A stretch of 64,000 nt of DNA, taken from NCBI RefSeq assembly GCF_051020955.1, contig NW_027476289.1:277104-341103 (forward strand), written 5' to 3'. Numbering within the stretch: the first letter of the stretch is position 1; every line of letters begins with the position of its first letter. Made by a program: the position numbers and the translations under genes. The stretch comes from Megalopta genalis. Lineage: Eukaryota; Arthropoda; Insecta; Hymenoptera; Halictidae. Shown here in pieces: positions 11,319 to 25,200 of this stretch. The notes under the pieces were generated by a model. The model was given only the letters and a program-made list of their open reading frames with translations. It was not told where the DNA came from and did no database searches.

Positions 11319-13140
11319 GTTGTAGCTAAATAATGTATATCACAAGTATTTGTAACAAAACCATTTGTTTCGCACGGATCTGTAGCTAACTCGTTTGTTT
11401 TGTGTGCATTTCAAGCTAACTCACTTATACCGCAGGTATTTGAAGCTAAATCATGTGTTTCCCTTGGATTTGAAGCTAACTAGTTTATATTGAATGCAGT
11501 TGAAGCTAAATCATGTTTATCACAAGTATCTGATGCTAAACCATTTGTTTCGCAAGAATATGAAGCTAAACCATGTGTTTCGCTTGGATTTGAAGCTAAC
11601 TCGTTTGTTTCGCCCGCATTTGATGCTATATCAATTATATCGCAAGTATTTGAAGCTAAATCATTTGTGTCGCATAGCTTTGAAGCTAATTCGTTTGTTT
11701 CGCATGCATTTGGAGCTAAATCGTGTTTATCACAAGTATCTGAATCTGAACCACTTGTTTCGCAAGAATTTGAAGCTAAACCATTTGTTTCGCATTGATT
11801 TTAAGCTAAGCCTTCAACATCGCATTGATTTGAAGCTAAATTATTTGGTTCCCTTGGATTTGAAGCGAACGCGATTGTTTCGCATGCAGTTGAAGCTAAA
11901 TCATGTTTATCATAAATATCTGAAGCTAAACCATCTGTTTCGCAAGATTATTAAGCTAAACCATGTGTTTCTCATGGATTTGAAGCTAAATCATGTTTCT
12001 CGCGTGGATTTGAGGCCAACTCGTTTGCTTCGCCTGCACTTGAAGCTATATCATTTATATCGCAAGAATGTGAAGCTAAACCATTTGTTTCGCATTGATT
12101 TGAAGCTAAGCCTTCAACTTCGCATTGATTTGAAGCTAAATTATTTGGTTCCCTTGGATTTGAAGCTAACGCGATTATTTCGCATGCAGTTGAAGCTAGA
12201 TCATGTTTATCATAAATATCTGAAGCTAAACCATCTGTTTGTCAAGATTATGAAGCTAAACCATGTGTTTCTCATGGACTTGAAGCTAAATCATGTGTTT
12301 CGCATGGATTTGAAGCAAACTCGTTTGTTTCGCTTGCAGTTGTAGCTAAATAATGTATATCACAAGTATTTGTAACAAAACCATTTGTTTCGCACGGATC
12401 TGTAGCTAACTCGTTTGTTTTGTGTGCATTTCAAGCTAACTCACTTATACCGCAGGTATTTGAAGCTAAATCATGTGTTTCCCTTGGATTTGAAGCTAAC
12501 TAGTTTATATTGAATGCAGTTGAAGCTAAATCATGTTTATCACAAGCATCTGATGCTAAACCATTTGTTTCGCAAGAATATGAAGCTAATCCATGTGTTT
12601 CGCTTGGATTTGAAGCTAACTCGGTGGTTCGCCTGCATTTGATGCTATATCAATTATATCGCAAGTATTTGAAGCTAAATCATTTGTGTCGCATAGCTTT
12701 GAAGATAACTCGTTTGTTTCGCATGCATTTGGAGCTAAATCATGTTTATCACAAGTATCTGAATCTGAACCATTTGTTTCGCAAGAATTTGAAGCTAAAC
12801 CATTTGTTTCGCATTGATTTTAAGCTAAGCCTTCAACATCGCATTGATTTGAAGCTAAATTATTTGGTTCCCTTGGATTTGAAGCTATCGCGATTGTTTC
12901 GCATGCAGTTGAAGCTAAATCATGTTCATCACAACTATCTGAAGCTAAACCATTTGTTTCGCAAGAATATGAAGCTAAACCATGTGTTTCTCATGGATTT
13001 GAAGCTAAATCATGTTTCTCGCGTGGATTTGAAGCCAACTCGTTTGCTTCGCCTGCACTTGAAGCTATATCATTTATATCGCAAGAATGTGAAGCTAAAT
13101 CATTTGCTTCGCATGGATTTGAAGCGAAGCCTTCTACTTC
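11319..13140 (+). repeat. 2,189-bp HOR, copy 3 (truncated)
   Basis: It follows copies 1 and 2 closely for about 1.8 kb, then diverges at 13,141, where CTTCACATTG replaces CTTCGCATTG. Different units follow (GCATTTTAAGC, then a 29-bp unit with CATTAAATCACTAG at about 13,209). The break marks the junction to the 4.2-kb duplicated segment. Confidence 0.9.
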
Positions 13141-16098
13141 ACATTGATTTGAATCTAAATCATGTGTTTCGCTTGCATTTTAAGCTAACTCGTTCGTTTT
13201 TCCTTCATTTGAAGCTATATCATTAAATCACTAGTATGTGAAGCTAAATCATTTGTTTCGCATGAATTTGAAGCTAAGCCTTCTACTTCGCATTGATTTG
13301 AAGCTAAATCATGTGTTTGGCTTGGATTTGAAGCTAACTTGTTTGTTTCGCATGCAGTTGGATCCAAATCATTTATATCACAAGTATTTGAAGCTAAACC
13401 ATTTGATTCGCATGGATTTGAAGCTAAGACTTCTACTTAGCATTGAATTGAAGCTAACGCGTGTGTATCGCTTGGATTTGAAGCTAATTCGTTTGTTTCG
13501 CCTGCATTTGAAGCTGTATCATTTATATCGCAAGTATGTGAAGCTAAATCATTTGTTTCGCATGGATTTGAAGCTATGCCTTCTACTTCACATTGATTTG
13601 AAACTAAACCATAAATTCGCTTGGATTTGAAGCTAACTCTCTTTTTCGTCTGCATTTGAAGCTGTATCAATTATATCGCAGGTATTCGAAGCTAAATCAT
13701 TTGTGTCGCATGACTTTGAAGCTAAGCCTTCTACTTCGCATTGATTTGTAGCTAAATCATTTGTTTCCCTTGGATTTGAAGCTAACTCGATTGTTTCGCA
13801 TGCAGTTGAAGCTAAATCATGTTTATCACAAGTATCTGAAGCTGAACCACTTGTTTCGCAAGTATATGAAGCTAAACCATGTGTTTCACATTGATTTGAA
13901 GCTAAATCATGTGTTCCGCATGGATTTGAAGCTAACTCGTTTGTTTTGCCTGCATTTGAAGTTATATCATTTATTTCGCAAGTATTTGAAGCTAAATCAT
14001 TTGTTTCGCATGAATTTTAAGCCAAATCATGTGTTTCGCATGGAATTGAATCTACCTGGTTTGTTTCGCTTCCAGTTGAATCTATATCACTTATATCGCA
14101 AGTATTTGAAACTAAATCATGTGTTTCGCATGGATTTGAAGCTAAGCCTTCTACTTCACATTGATTTGAAACTAAATCATATGTTTCCCTTGGATTTGAA
14201 GCTAATTCGTTTGTATCGCCTGCATTTGAAGCTTTATCAATTATATCGCAAAATATTTAAAGCTAAATCAATTGTGTCGCATGGATTTGAAGCTAAGCCT
14301 TCTACTTCGCATTGATTTGAAGCTAAATCAAGTGTTTCGGTTAGATTTGAAGCTAACTCGTTTGTTTCGCATGCAGTTGAATCTAAATCATGTATATTAC
14401 AAGTATGTGAAGCTAAACCATTTGATTCGCACGGATTTGATGCTAAACCACGTGTTTTCAATGAATTTGAACCTTAGTCGTGTCTTTCGCATGTATTTGA
14501 AGCTTAATCATGTCTTCTGAATGGATTTGAAGCTAAGTCGTTTGTGTCGCCTGCATTTGTAGCTATTTCATTTATGTGGCAAGTATTTGAAGCTAAATCA
14601 TTTGTTTCGCATGGATTTGAAGCTAAACTTTCTGCATCGCATTGATTTGAAACTGAATCAAGTTTTTCTCTTGGATTTGAAGAAAACGCACTGGTTTCGC
14701 ATGTAGTTGAAGCTAAATCATGTATATCACAAATGTTTGTAGCTAAACCATTTGTTTCGCATGGATTTGAAGCCAAGCCTTCTACTTCGCATTGATTTGA
14801 AACTAAATCATGTGTTTCGCTTGGATTTGAAGCTATCTCGTTTGTTTCGCATGCAGTTGAATCTAAATCACTTATATCACAAGTATTTGAAGCTAAACCA
14901 TCTGATTCGCACGGATTTGATGCTAAACCACGTGTTTCCCATGAATTTGAACCTAAATCATGTGTTTCGCATAGATTTGAAGCTTACTCCTTTGTTCCGC
15001 CTGCATTTGAAGCTATATCATGTATATGACAAGCATTTGATTCTAAATAATTCGTTTCGCATGGATTTGAATCCAAGCCTTCTACTTCGCATTGATTTGA
15101 AGCTAAATCATGTGTTTCGCTTGGATTTGAAGCTAACTCGTTTGTTTCGCATGCATTTCAAGCTATATCATTTTTATCGCAAGTATCTGAAGCTAAATCA
15201 TTTGTGTCGCATGGATTTGATGCTAAACCTTCTACATAGCATTGATTTGCAGCAAAATCATATGTTTCGCATGGATTTGAAGCTATACCTTCTATATCGC
15301 ATTCATTTGAAATTAGTCATGTTTTTTGCATGGATTTGTAGCTAACTCGTTTGTTTCGCCTGCAGATGAAGCTATATCACTTATATCGCAAGTATCTGTA
15401 GCTAAATCATTTGTGTCGCATGGATTTGATGCTAAACCTTCTACATAGCACTGATTTGAAGCTTAATCATGTGTTTTGCATGGATTTTAAGCTAACTGGT
15501 TTGTTTTGCCTGCATTTGAAGCTATATCACTTATATCGCAAGTATCTGAAGCTAAATCATTTGTGTCGCATGGATTTGATGCTAAACCTTCTACATAGCA
15601 TTGATTTGAAGCTAACTCATCTATATCGCATGAATTGGAAGCTAACACGTTTGTTTCACATGCAGTTGAACCTAAATCATGTATATCACAAGTATTTGTA
15701 GCTGAACCATTTGATTCGCATGAATATTAAGCTGAACCATGTGCTTCGCATGAGTTTGAAGCTAAACCACGTGTTTCGCACGGATTTGAAGCTAACTCGT
15801 TTGTTTCGCTTGCAGTTGTAGCTAAATAATGTATATCACAAGTATTTGTAACAAAACCATTTGTTTCGCACGGATCTGTAGCTAACTCGTTTGTTTTGTG
15901 TGCATTTCAAGCTAACTCACTTATACCGCAGGTATTTGAAGCTAAATCATGTGTTTCCCTTGGATTTGAAGCTAACTAGTTTATATTGAATGCAGTTGAA
16001 GCTAAATCATGTTTATCACAAGTATCTGATGCTAAACCATTTGTTTCGCAAGAATATGAAGCTAAACCATGTGTTTCGCTTGGATTTGAAGCTAACTC
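13141..16098 (+). repeat. 4,191-bp-offset duplication, copy 1
   Basis: This region matches 17,332-20,289 at a constant offset of 4,191 bp. It contains segment C copy 2 (13,560-14,877), a stretch like 3,748-4,170, and the beginning of another 2,189-type piece (anchor at 15,815). Small differences between copies include A13,141 against G17,332 and AGCCTTC against AGTCTTC near 14,296/18,487. The match ends near 16,098, where CCCGCA in copy 1 faces CATGCA in copy 2. Confidence 0.88.
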
Positions 16099-17331
16099 GT
16101 TTGTTTCGCCCGCATTTGATGCTATATCAATTATATCGCAAGTATTTGAAGCTAAATCATTTGTGTCGCATAGCTTTGAAGCTAATTCGTTTGTTTCGCA
16201 TGCATTTGGAGCTAAATCGTGTTTATCACAAGTATCTGAATCTGAACCACTTGTTTCGCAAGAATGTGAAGCTAAACCATTGTTTCGCATTGATTTGAAG
16301 CTAAGCCTTCAACTTCGCATTGATTTGAAGCTAAATTATTTGGTTCCCTTGGATTTGAAGCTAACGCGATTATTTCGCATGCAGTTGAAGCTAGATCATG
16401 TTTATCATAAATATCTGAAGCTAAACCATCTGTTTGTCAAGATTATGAAGCTAACCATGTGTTTCTCATGGACTTGAAGCTAAATCATGTGTTTCGCATG
16501 GATTTGAAGCAAACTCGTTGTTTCGCTTGCAGTTGTAGCTAAATAATGTATATCACAAGTATTTGTAACAAAACCATTTGTTTCGCACGGATCTGTAGCT
16601 AACTCGTTTGTTTTGTGTGCATTTCAAGCTAACTCACTTATACCGCAGGTATTTGAAGCTAAATCATGTGTTTCCCTTGGATTTGAAGCTAACTAGTTTA
16701 TATTGAATGCAGTTGAAGCTAAATCATGTTTATCACAAGCATCTGATGCTAAACCATTTGTTTCGCAAGAATATGAAGCTAATCCATGTGTTTCGCTTGG
16801 ATTTGAAGCTAACTCGGTGGTTCGCCTGCATTTGATGCTATATCAATTATATCGCAAGTATTTGAAGCTAAATCATTTGTGTCGCATAGCTTTGAAGATA
16901 ACTCGTTTGTTTCGCATGCATTTGGAGCTAAATCATGTTTATCACAAGTATCTGAATCTGAACCATTTGTTTCGCAAGAATTTGAAGCTAAACCATTTGT
17001 TTCGCATTGATTTTAAGCTAAGCCTTCAACATCGCATTGATTTGAAGCTAAATTATTTGGTTCCCTTGGATTTGAAGCTATCGCGATTGTTTCGCATGCA
17101 GTTGAAGCTAAATCATGTTCATCACAACTATCTGAAGCTAAACCATTTGTTCGCAAGAATATGAAGCTAAACCATGTGTTTCTCATGGATTTGAAGCTAA
17201 ATCATGTTTCTCGCGTGGATTGAAGCCAACTCGTTTGCTTCGCCTGCACTTGAAGCTATATCATTTATATCGCAAGAATGTGAAGCTAAATCATTTGCTT
17301 CGCATGGATTTGAAGCGAAGCCTTCTACTTC
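15815..17331 (+). repeat. Shortened 2,189-type piece with five one-base deletions
   Basis: Compared with the intact HOR copies, this piece lacks ten whole units: the two anchors at 15,815 and 16,532 are 717 bp apart instead of 1,020. It also has five single-base losses, each in a run of three identical bases. They lie near 16,281 (CCATTGTTT), 16,454 (GCTAACCAT), 16,518 (CTCGTTGTTT), 17,150 (TTTGTTCGC) and 17,220 (TGGATTGAAG). The matching sites in the three intact copies are full length. These losses break every reading frame locally. They may be consensus errors rather than biology. Confidence 0.85.
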
Positions 17332-20289
17332 GCATTGATTTGAATCTAAATCATGTGTTTCGCTTGCATTTTAAGCTAACTCGTTCGTTTTTCCTTCATT
17401 TGAAGCTATATCATTAAATCACTAGTATGTGAAGCTAAATCATTTGTTTCGCATGAATTTGAAGCTAAGCCTTCTACTTCGCATTGATTTGAAGCTAAAT
17501 CATGTGTTTGGCTTGGATTTGAAGCTAACTTGTTTGTTTCGCATGCAGTTGGATCCAAATCATTTATATCACAAGTATTTGAAGCTAAACCATTTGATTC
17601 GCATGGATTTGAAGCTAAGACTTCTACTTAGCATTGAATTGAAGCTAACGCGTGTGTATCGCTTGGATTTGAAGCTAATTCGTTTGTTTCGCCTGCATTT
17701 GAAGCTGTATCATTTATATCGCAAGTATGTGAAGCTAAATCATTTGTTTCGCATGGATTTGAAGCTATGCCTTCTACTTCACATTGATTTGAAACTAAAC
17801 CATAAATTCGCTTGGATTTGAAGCTAACTCTCTTTTTCGTCTGCATTTGAAGCTGTATCAATTATATCGCAGGTATTCGAAGCTAAATCATTTGTGTCGC
17901 ATGACTTTGAAGCTAAGCCTTCTACTTCGCATTGATTTGTAGCTAAATCATTTGTTTCCCTTGGATTTGAAGCTAACTCGATTGTTTCGCATGCAGTTGA
18001 AGCTAAATCATGTTTATCACAAGTATCTGAAGCTGAACCACTTGTTTCGCAAGTATATGAAGCTAAACCATGTGTTTCACATTGATTTGAAGCTAAATCA
18101 TGTGTTCCGCATGGATTTGAAGCTAACTCGTTTGTTTTGCCTGCATTTGAAGTTATATCATTTATTTCGCAAGTATTTGAAGCTAAATCATTTGTTTCGC
18201 ATGAATTTTAAGCCAAATCATGTGTTTCGCATGGAATTGAATCTACCTGGTTTGTTTCGCTTCCAGTTGAATCTATATCACTTATATCGCAAGTATTTGA
18301 AACTAAATCATGTGTTTCGCATGGATTTGAAGCTAAGCCTTCTACTTCACATTGATTTGAAACTAAATCATATGTTTCCCTTGGATTTGAAGCTAATTCG
18401 TTTGTATCGCCTGCATTTGAAGCTTTATCAATTATATCGCAAAATATTTAAAGCTAAATCAATTGTGTCGCATGGATTTGAAGCTAAGTCTTCTACTTCG
18501 CATTGATTTGAAGCTAAATCAAGTGTTTCGGTTAGATTTGAAGCTAACTCGTTTGTTTCGCATGCAGTTGAATCTAAATCATGTATATTACAAGTATGTG
18601 AAGCTAAACCATTTGATTCGCACGGATTTGATGCTAAACCACGTGTTTTCAATGAATTTGAACCTTAATCGTGTCTTTCGCATGTATTTGAAGCTTAATC
18701 ATGTCTTCTGAATGGATTTGAAGCTAAGTCGTTTGTGTCGCCTGCATTTGTAGCTATTTCATTTATGTGGCAAGTATTTGAAGCTAAATCATTTGTTTCG
18801 CATGGATTTGAAGCTAAACTTTCTGCATCGCATTGATTTGAAACTGAATCAAGTTTTTCTCTTGGATTTGAAGAAAACGCACTGGTTTCGCATGTAGTTG
18901 AAGCTAAATCATGTATATCACAAATGTTTGTAGCTAAACCATTTGTTTCGCATGGATTTGAAGCCAAGCCTTCTACTTCGCATTGATTTGAAACTAAATC
19001 ATGTGTTTCGCTTGGATTTGAAGCTATCTCGTTTGTTTCGCATGCAGTTGAATCTAAATCACTTATATCACAAGTATTTGAAGCTAAACCATCTGATTCG
19101 CACGGATTTGATGCTAAACCACGTGTTTCCCATGAATTTGAACCTAAATCATGTGTTTCGCATAGATTTGAAGCTTACTCCTTTGTTCCGCCTGCATTTG
19201 AAGCTATATCATGTATATGACAAGCATTTGATTCTAAATAATTCGTTTCGCATGGATTTGAATCCAAGCCTTCTACTTCGCATTGATTTGAAGCTAAATC
19301 ATGTGTTTCGCTTGGATTTGAAGCTAACTCGTTTGTTTCGCATGCATTTCAAGCTATATCATTTTTATCGCAAGTATCTGAAGCTAAATCATTTGTGTCG
19401 CATGGATTTGATGCTAAACCTTCTACATAGCATTGATTTGCAGCAAAATCATATGTTTCGCATGGATTTGAAGCTATACCTTCTATATCGCATTCATTTG
19501 AAATTAGTCATGTTTTTTGCATGGATTTGTAGCTAACTCGTTTGTTTCGCCTGCAGATGAAGCTATATCACTTATATCGCAAGTATCTGTAGCTAAATCA
19601 TTTGTGTCGCATGGATTTGATGCTAAACCTTCTACATAGCACTGATTTGAAGCTTAATCATGTGTTTTGCATGGATTTTAAGCTAACTGGTTTGTTTTGC
19701 CTGCATTTGAAGCTATATCACTTATATCGCAAGTATCTGAAGCTAAATCATTTGTGTCGCATGGATTTGATGCTAAACCTTCTACATAGCATTGATTTGA
19801 AGCTAACTCATCTATATCGCATGAATTGGAAGCTAACACGTTTGTTTCACATGCAGTTGAACCTAAATCATGTATATCACAAGTATTTGTAGCTGAACCA
19901 TTTGATTCGCATGAATATTAAGCTGAACCATGTGCTTCGCATGAGTTTGAAGCTAAACCACGTGTTTCGCACGGATTTGAAGCTAACTCGTTTGTTTCGC
20001 TTGCAGTTGTAGCTAAATAATGTATATCACAAGTATTTGTAACAAAACCATTTGTTTCGCACGGATCTGTAGCTAACTCGTTTGTTTTGTGTGCATTTCA
20101 AGCTAACTCACTTATACCGCAGGTATTTGAAGCTAAATCATGTGTTTCCCTTGGATTTGAAGCTAACTAGTTTATATTGAATGCAGTTGAAGCTAAATCA
20201 TGTTTATCACAAGTATCTGATGCTAAACCATTTGTTTCGCAAGAATATGAAGCTAAACCATGTGTTTCGCTTGGATTTGAAGCTAACTC
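17332..20289 (+). repeat. 4,191-bp-offset duplication, copy 2
   Basis: This is the second copy of 13,141-16,098, including segment C copy 3 (17,751-19,068) with its two 29-bp units and one 31-bp unit. It ends at about 20,289, where the array switches from CCCGCA-type to CATGCA-type units. The four-kilobase period and high identity indicate a recent tandem duplication. Confidence 0.88.
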
Positions 20290-22238
20290 GTTTGTTTCGC
20301 ATGCATTTGAAGCTATATCAATTGTATCGCAAGTATTTGAAGCTAAATCATTTGTGTCGCATGGCTTTGTGGATAAGCCTTCTACTTCGCATTAATTTGA
20401 AGGTAAATCACGTGCTTCGCTTGGATTTGAAGCTAACTCGTTTGTTTCGCCTGCATTTGAAGCTATATCATTTATATCGCAAGTATGTGAAACTAAATCA
20501 TTTGTTTCGCATGGATTTGAAGCTAAGCCTTCTGCTTCGCATTGATTTGAAACTAAATCATGTGTTTCGCTTGGATTTGAAGCTAAGAATTCTACTTCGC
20601 ATTGATTTGAAACTAATTCATAAATTCGCTTGGATTTGAAGCTATACCTTCTATATCGCATTCATTTGAAATTAGTCATGTTTTTTGCATGGATTTGTAG
20701 CTAACTCGTTTGTTTCGCCTGCAGATGAAGCTATATCACTTATATCGCAAGTATCTGAAGCTGAATCATTTGTGTCGCATGGATTTGATGCTAAACCTTC
20801 TACATAGCATTGATTTGAAGCTTAATCATGTGTTTTGCATGGATTTTAAGCTAACTCGTTTATTTAGCCTGCATTTGAAGCTATATCACTTATATCGCAA
20901 GTATCTGATGCTAAATCATTTGTTTCGCATGGATTTGAAGCTAACTCGTTTGCTTCCCCTGCATTTGAAGCTTTATAAATTATATCGCAAGTTTTTGAAG
21001 CTAAATCATTTGTGTCGCTTGTATTTGAAGCCGCGCCTTCTACTTCGCATTGATTAGAAGCTAAATCATGTGTTTCGCATGGACTTGAAGCTAACTCGTT
21101 TGCTTCGCCTGCATTTGAAGCTATATCTATTATATCGCAAGTATTGGAATCTAAATCACTTGTCTCGCACGGATTTGAAGCTAACTCGTTTGTTTCGCTT
21201 GCAGTTGTAGCTAAATAATGTATATCACAAGTATTTGTAACAAAACCATTTGTTTCGCACGGATCTGTAGCTAACTCGTTTGTTTTGTGTGCATTTCAAG
21301 CTAACTCACTTATACCGCAGGTATTTGAAGCTAAATCATGTGTTTCCCTTGGATTTGAAGCTAACTAGTTTATATTGAATGCAGTTGAAGCTAAATCATG
21401 TTTATCACAAGTATCTGAATCTGAACCATTTGTTTCGCAAGAATTTGAAGCTAAACCATTTGTTTCGCATTGATTTTAAGCTAAGCCTTCAACATCGCAA
21501 TGATTTGAAGCTAAATTATTTGGTTCCCTTGGATTTGAAGCTATCGCGATTGTTTCGCATGCAGTTGAAGCTAAATCATGTTCATCACAACTATCTGAAG
21601 CTAAACCATTTGTTTCGCAAGAATATGAAGCTAAACCATGTGTTTCTCATGGATTTGAAGCTAAATCATGTTTCTCGCGTGGATTTGAAGCCAACTCGTT
21701 TGCTTCGCCTGCACTTGAAGCTATATCATTTATATCGCAAGAATGTGAAGCTAAATCATTTGCTTCGCATGGATTTGAAGCGAAGCCTTCTACTTCGCAT
21801 TGATTTGGAACTAAATCATGTGTTTCGCTTGGATTTGAAGCTAACTCGTTTGTTTCGCATGCATTTGAAGCTATATCAATTGTATCGCAAGTATTTGAAG
21901 CTAAATAATTTGTGTCGCATGGCTTTGTGGATTAGCCTTCTACTTCGCATTAATTTGAAGGTAAATCACGTGCTTCGCTTGGATTTGAAGCTAACTCGTT
22001 TGTTTCGCCTGCATTTGAAGCTATATCATTTATATCGCAAGTATGTGAAACTAAATCATTTGTTTCGCATGGATTTGAAGCTAAGCCTTCTGCTTCGCAT
22101 TGATTTGAAACTAAATCATGTGTTTCGCATGGATTTGAAGCTAAGCCTTCTACTTCACATTGATTTGAAACTAAATCATGTGGTTCGCATGGATTGGAAG
22201 CTAAATCATGTGTTTCGCACAGATTTGAAGCTAACTCG
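20290..22238 (+). repeat. Mosaic junction between diverged and young HORs
   Basis: The stretch mixes pieces seen elsewhere. 20,300-20,580 resembles the young block. 20,640-20,930 resembles 15,290-15,560. 21,150-21,790 resembles part of the 2,189-bp HOR, with its anchor at 21,204. Young units then resume from about 21,800. Single odd changes such as GCTAAGAATTCTAC near 20,585 occur. No gene is seen. The order is best explained by repeated unequal exchange or gene conversion. Confidence 0.75.
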
Positions 22239-25200
22239 TTTATTTCGCCTGCATTTGAAGCTATATCAGTTATATCGCAAGTATTTGAAGCTAAATCATT
22301 TGCGTCGCATGGCTTTGAGGATAAGCCTCCTACTTCGCATTGATTTGAAACTAAACCATGTGTTTCGCTTGGATTTGAAGCTAACTCGTTTGTTTCGCCT
22401 ACATTTGAAGCTATATCATTTATATCGCAAGTATATGAAGCTAAATCATTTGTGTTGCATGGCTTTGAAGCTAACTCGTTTGTTTCGCCTGCATTGAAGC
22501 TATATCACTTCTATCGCAAGTATTTGAAGCTAAATCATTTGTGTCGCATGGATTTGAAGCTAAGCCTTCTACTTCGCATTGATTTGAAACTAAATCATCT
22601 GTTTTGCTTGGATTTGAATCTAACTCGTTTGTTTCGCATGCATTTGAAGCTATATCAATTGTATCGCAAGTATTTGAAGCTAAATCATTTGTATCGTATG
22701 GCTTTGTGGATAAGCCTTCTACTTCGCATTAATTTGAAGGTAAATCACGTGCTTCGCTTGGATTTGAAGCTAACTCGTTTGTTTCGCCTGCAGTTGAAGC
22801 TATATCATTTATATCGCAAGTATGTGAAACTAAATCATTTGTTTCGCATGGATTTGAAGCTAAGCCTTCTGCTTCGCATTGATTTGAAACTAAATCATGT
22901 GTTTCGCATGGATTTGAAGCTAAGCCTTCTACTTCACATTGATTTGAAACTAAATCATGTGGTTCGCATGGATTTGAAGCTAAATCATGTGTTTCGCACA
23001 GATTTGAAGCTAACTCGTTTATTTCGCCTGCATTTGAAGCTATATCAGTTATATCGCAAGTATTTGAAGCTAAATCATTTGCGTCGCATGGCTTTGAGGA
23101 TAAGCCTCCTACTTCGCATTGATTTGAAACTAAACCATGTGTTTCGCTTGGATTTGAAGCTAACTCGTTTGTTTCGCCTGCATTTGAAGCTATATCATTT
23201 ATATCGCAAGTATATGAAGCTAAATCATTTGTGTTGCATGGCTTTGAAGCTAACTCGTTTCTTTCGCCTGCATTGAAGCTATATCACTTCTATCGCAAGT
23301 ATTTGAAGGTAAATCATTTGTGTCGCATGGATTTGAAGCTAAGCCTTCTACTTCGCATTGATTTGAAACTAAATCATCTGTTTTGCTTGGATTTGAATCT
23401 AACTCGTTTGTTTGGCATGCATTTGAAGCTATATCAATTGTATCGCAAGTATTTGAAGCTAAATCATTTGTGTCGCATGGCTTTGAGGATAAGCCTTCTA
23501 CTTCGCATTAATTTGAAGGTAAATCACGTGCTTCGCTTGGATTTGAAGCTAACTCGTTTGGTTCGCCTGCGTTTGAAGCTATATCATTTATATCGCAAGT
23601 ATGTGAAACTAAATCATTTGTTTCGCATGGATTTGAAGCTAAGCCTTCTGCTTCGCATTGATTTGAAACTAAATCATGTGTTTCGCCTGCATTTGAAGCT
23701 ATATCATTTATATCGCAAGTATGTGAAACTAAATCATTTGTTTCGCATGGATTTGAAGCTAAGCCTTCTGCTTCGCATTGATTTGAAACTAAATCATGTG
23801 TTTCGCTTGGATTTGAAGCTAACTCGTTTGTTTCGCCTGCATTTGAAGCTATATCATTTATATCGCAAGTATATGAAGCTAAATCATTTGTGTTGCATGG
23901 CTTTGAAGCAAACTCGCTTGTTTCGCCTGCATTGAAGCTATATCACTTCTATCGCAAGTATTTGAAGCTAAATCATTTGTGTCGCATGGATTTGAAGCTA
24001 AGCCTTCTACTTCGCATTCATTTGGAACTAAATCATGTGTTCCGCTTGGATTTGAAGCTAACTCGTTTGTTTCGCATGCATTTGAAGCTATATCAATTGT
24101 ATCGCAAGTATTTGAAGCTAAATCATTTGTGTCGCATGGCTTTGTGGATAAGCCTTCTACTTCGCATTAATTTGAAGGTAAATCACGTGCTTCGCTTGGA
24201 TTTGAAGCTAACTCGTTTGTTTCGCCTGCATTTGAAGCTATATCATTTATATCGCAAGTATGTGAAACTAAATCATTTGTTTCGCATGGATTTGAAGCTA
24301 AGCCTTCTGCTTCGCATTGATTTGAAACTAAATCATGTGTTTCGCATGGATTTGAAGCTAAGCCTTCTACTTCACATTGATTTGAAACTAAATCATGTGG
24401 TTCGCATGGATTTGAAGCTAAATCATGTGTTTCGCACAGATTTGAAGCTAACTCGTTTATTTCGCCTGCATTTGAAGCTATATCAGTTATATCGCAAGTA
24501 TTTGAAGCTAAATCATTTGCGTCGCATGGCATTGAGGATAAGCCTCCTACTTCGCATTGATTTGAAACTAAACCATGTGTTTCGCTTGGATTTGAAGCTA
24601 ACTCGTTTGTTTCGCCTGCATTTGTAGCTATTTCATTTATGTGGCAAGTATTTGAAGCTAAATCATTTGTTTCGCATGGATTTGAAGCTAAACTTTCTGC
24701 ATCGCATTGGTTTGAAACTGAATCAAGTTTTTCTCTTGGATTTGAAGAAAACGCACTGGTTTCGCATGTAGTTGAAGCTAAATCATGTATATCACAAATG
24801 TTTGTAGCTAAACCATTTGTTTCGCATGGATTTGAAGCCAAGCCTTCTACTTCGCATTGATTTGAAACTAAATCATGTGTTTCGCTTGGATTTGAAGCTA
24901 TCTCGTTTGTTTCGCATGCAGTTGAATCTAAATCACTTATATCACAAGTATTTGAAGCTAAACCATCTGATTCGCACGGATTTGATGCTAAACCACGTGT
25001 TTCCCATGAATTTGAACCTAAATCATGTGTTTCGCATAGATTTCAAGCTTACTCCTTTGTTCCGCCTGCATTTGAAGCTATATCATGTATATGACAAGCA
25101 TTTGATTCTAAATAATTCGTTTCGCATGGATTTGAATCCAAGCCTTCTACTTCGCATTGATTTGAAGCTAAATCATGTGTTTCGTTTGGATTTGAAGCTA

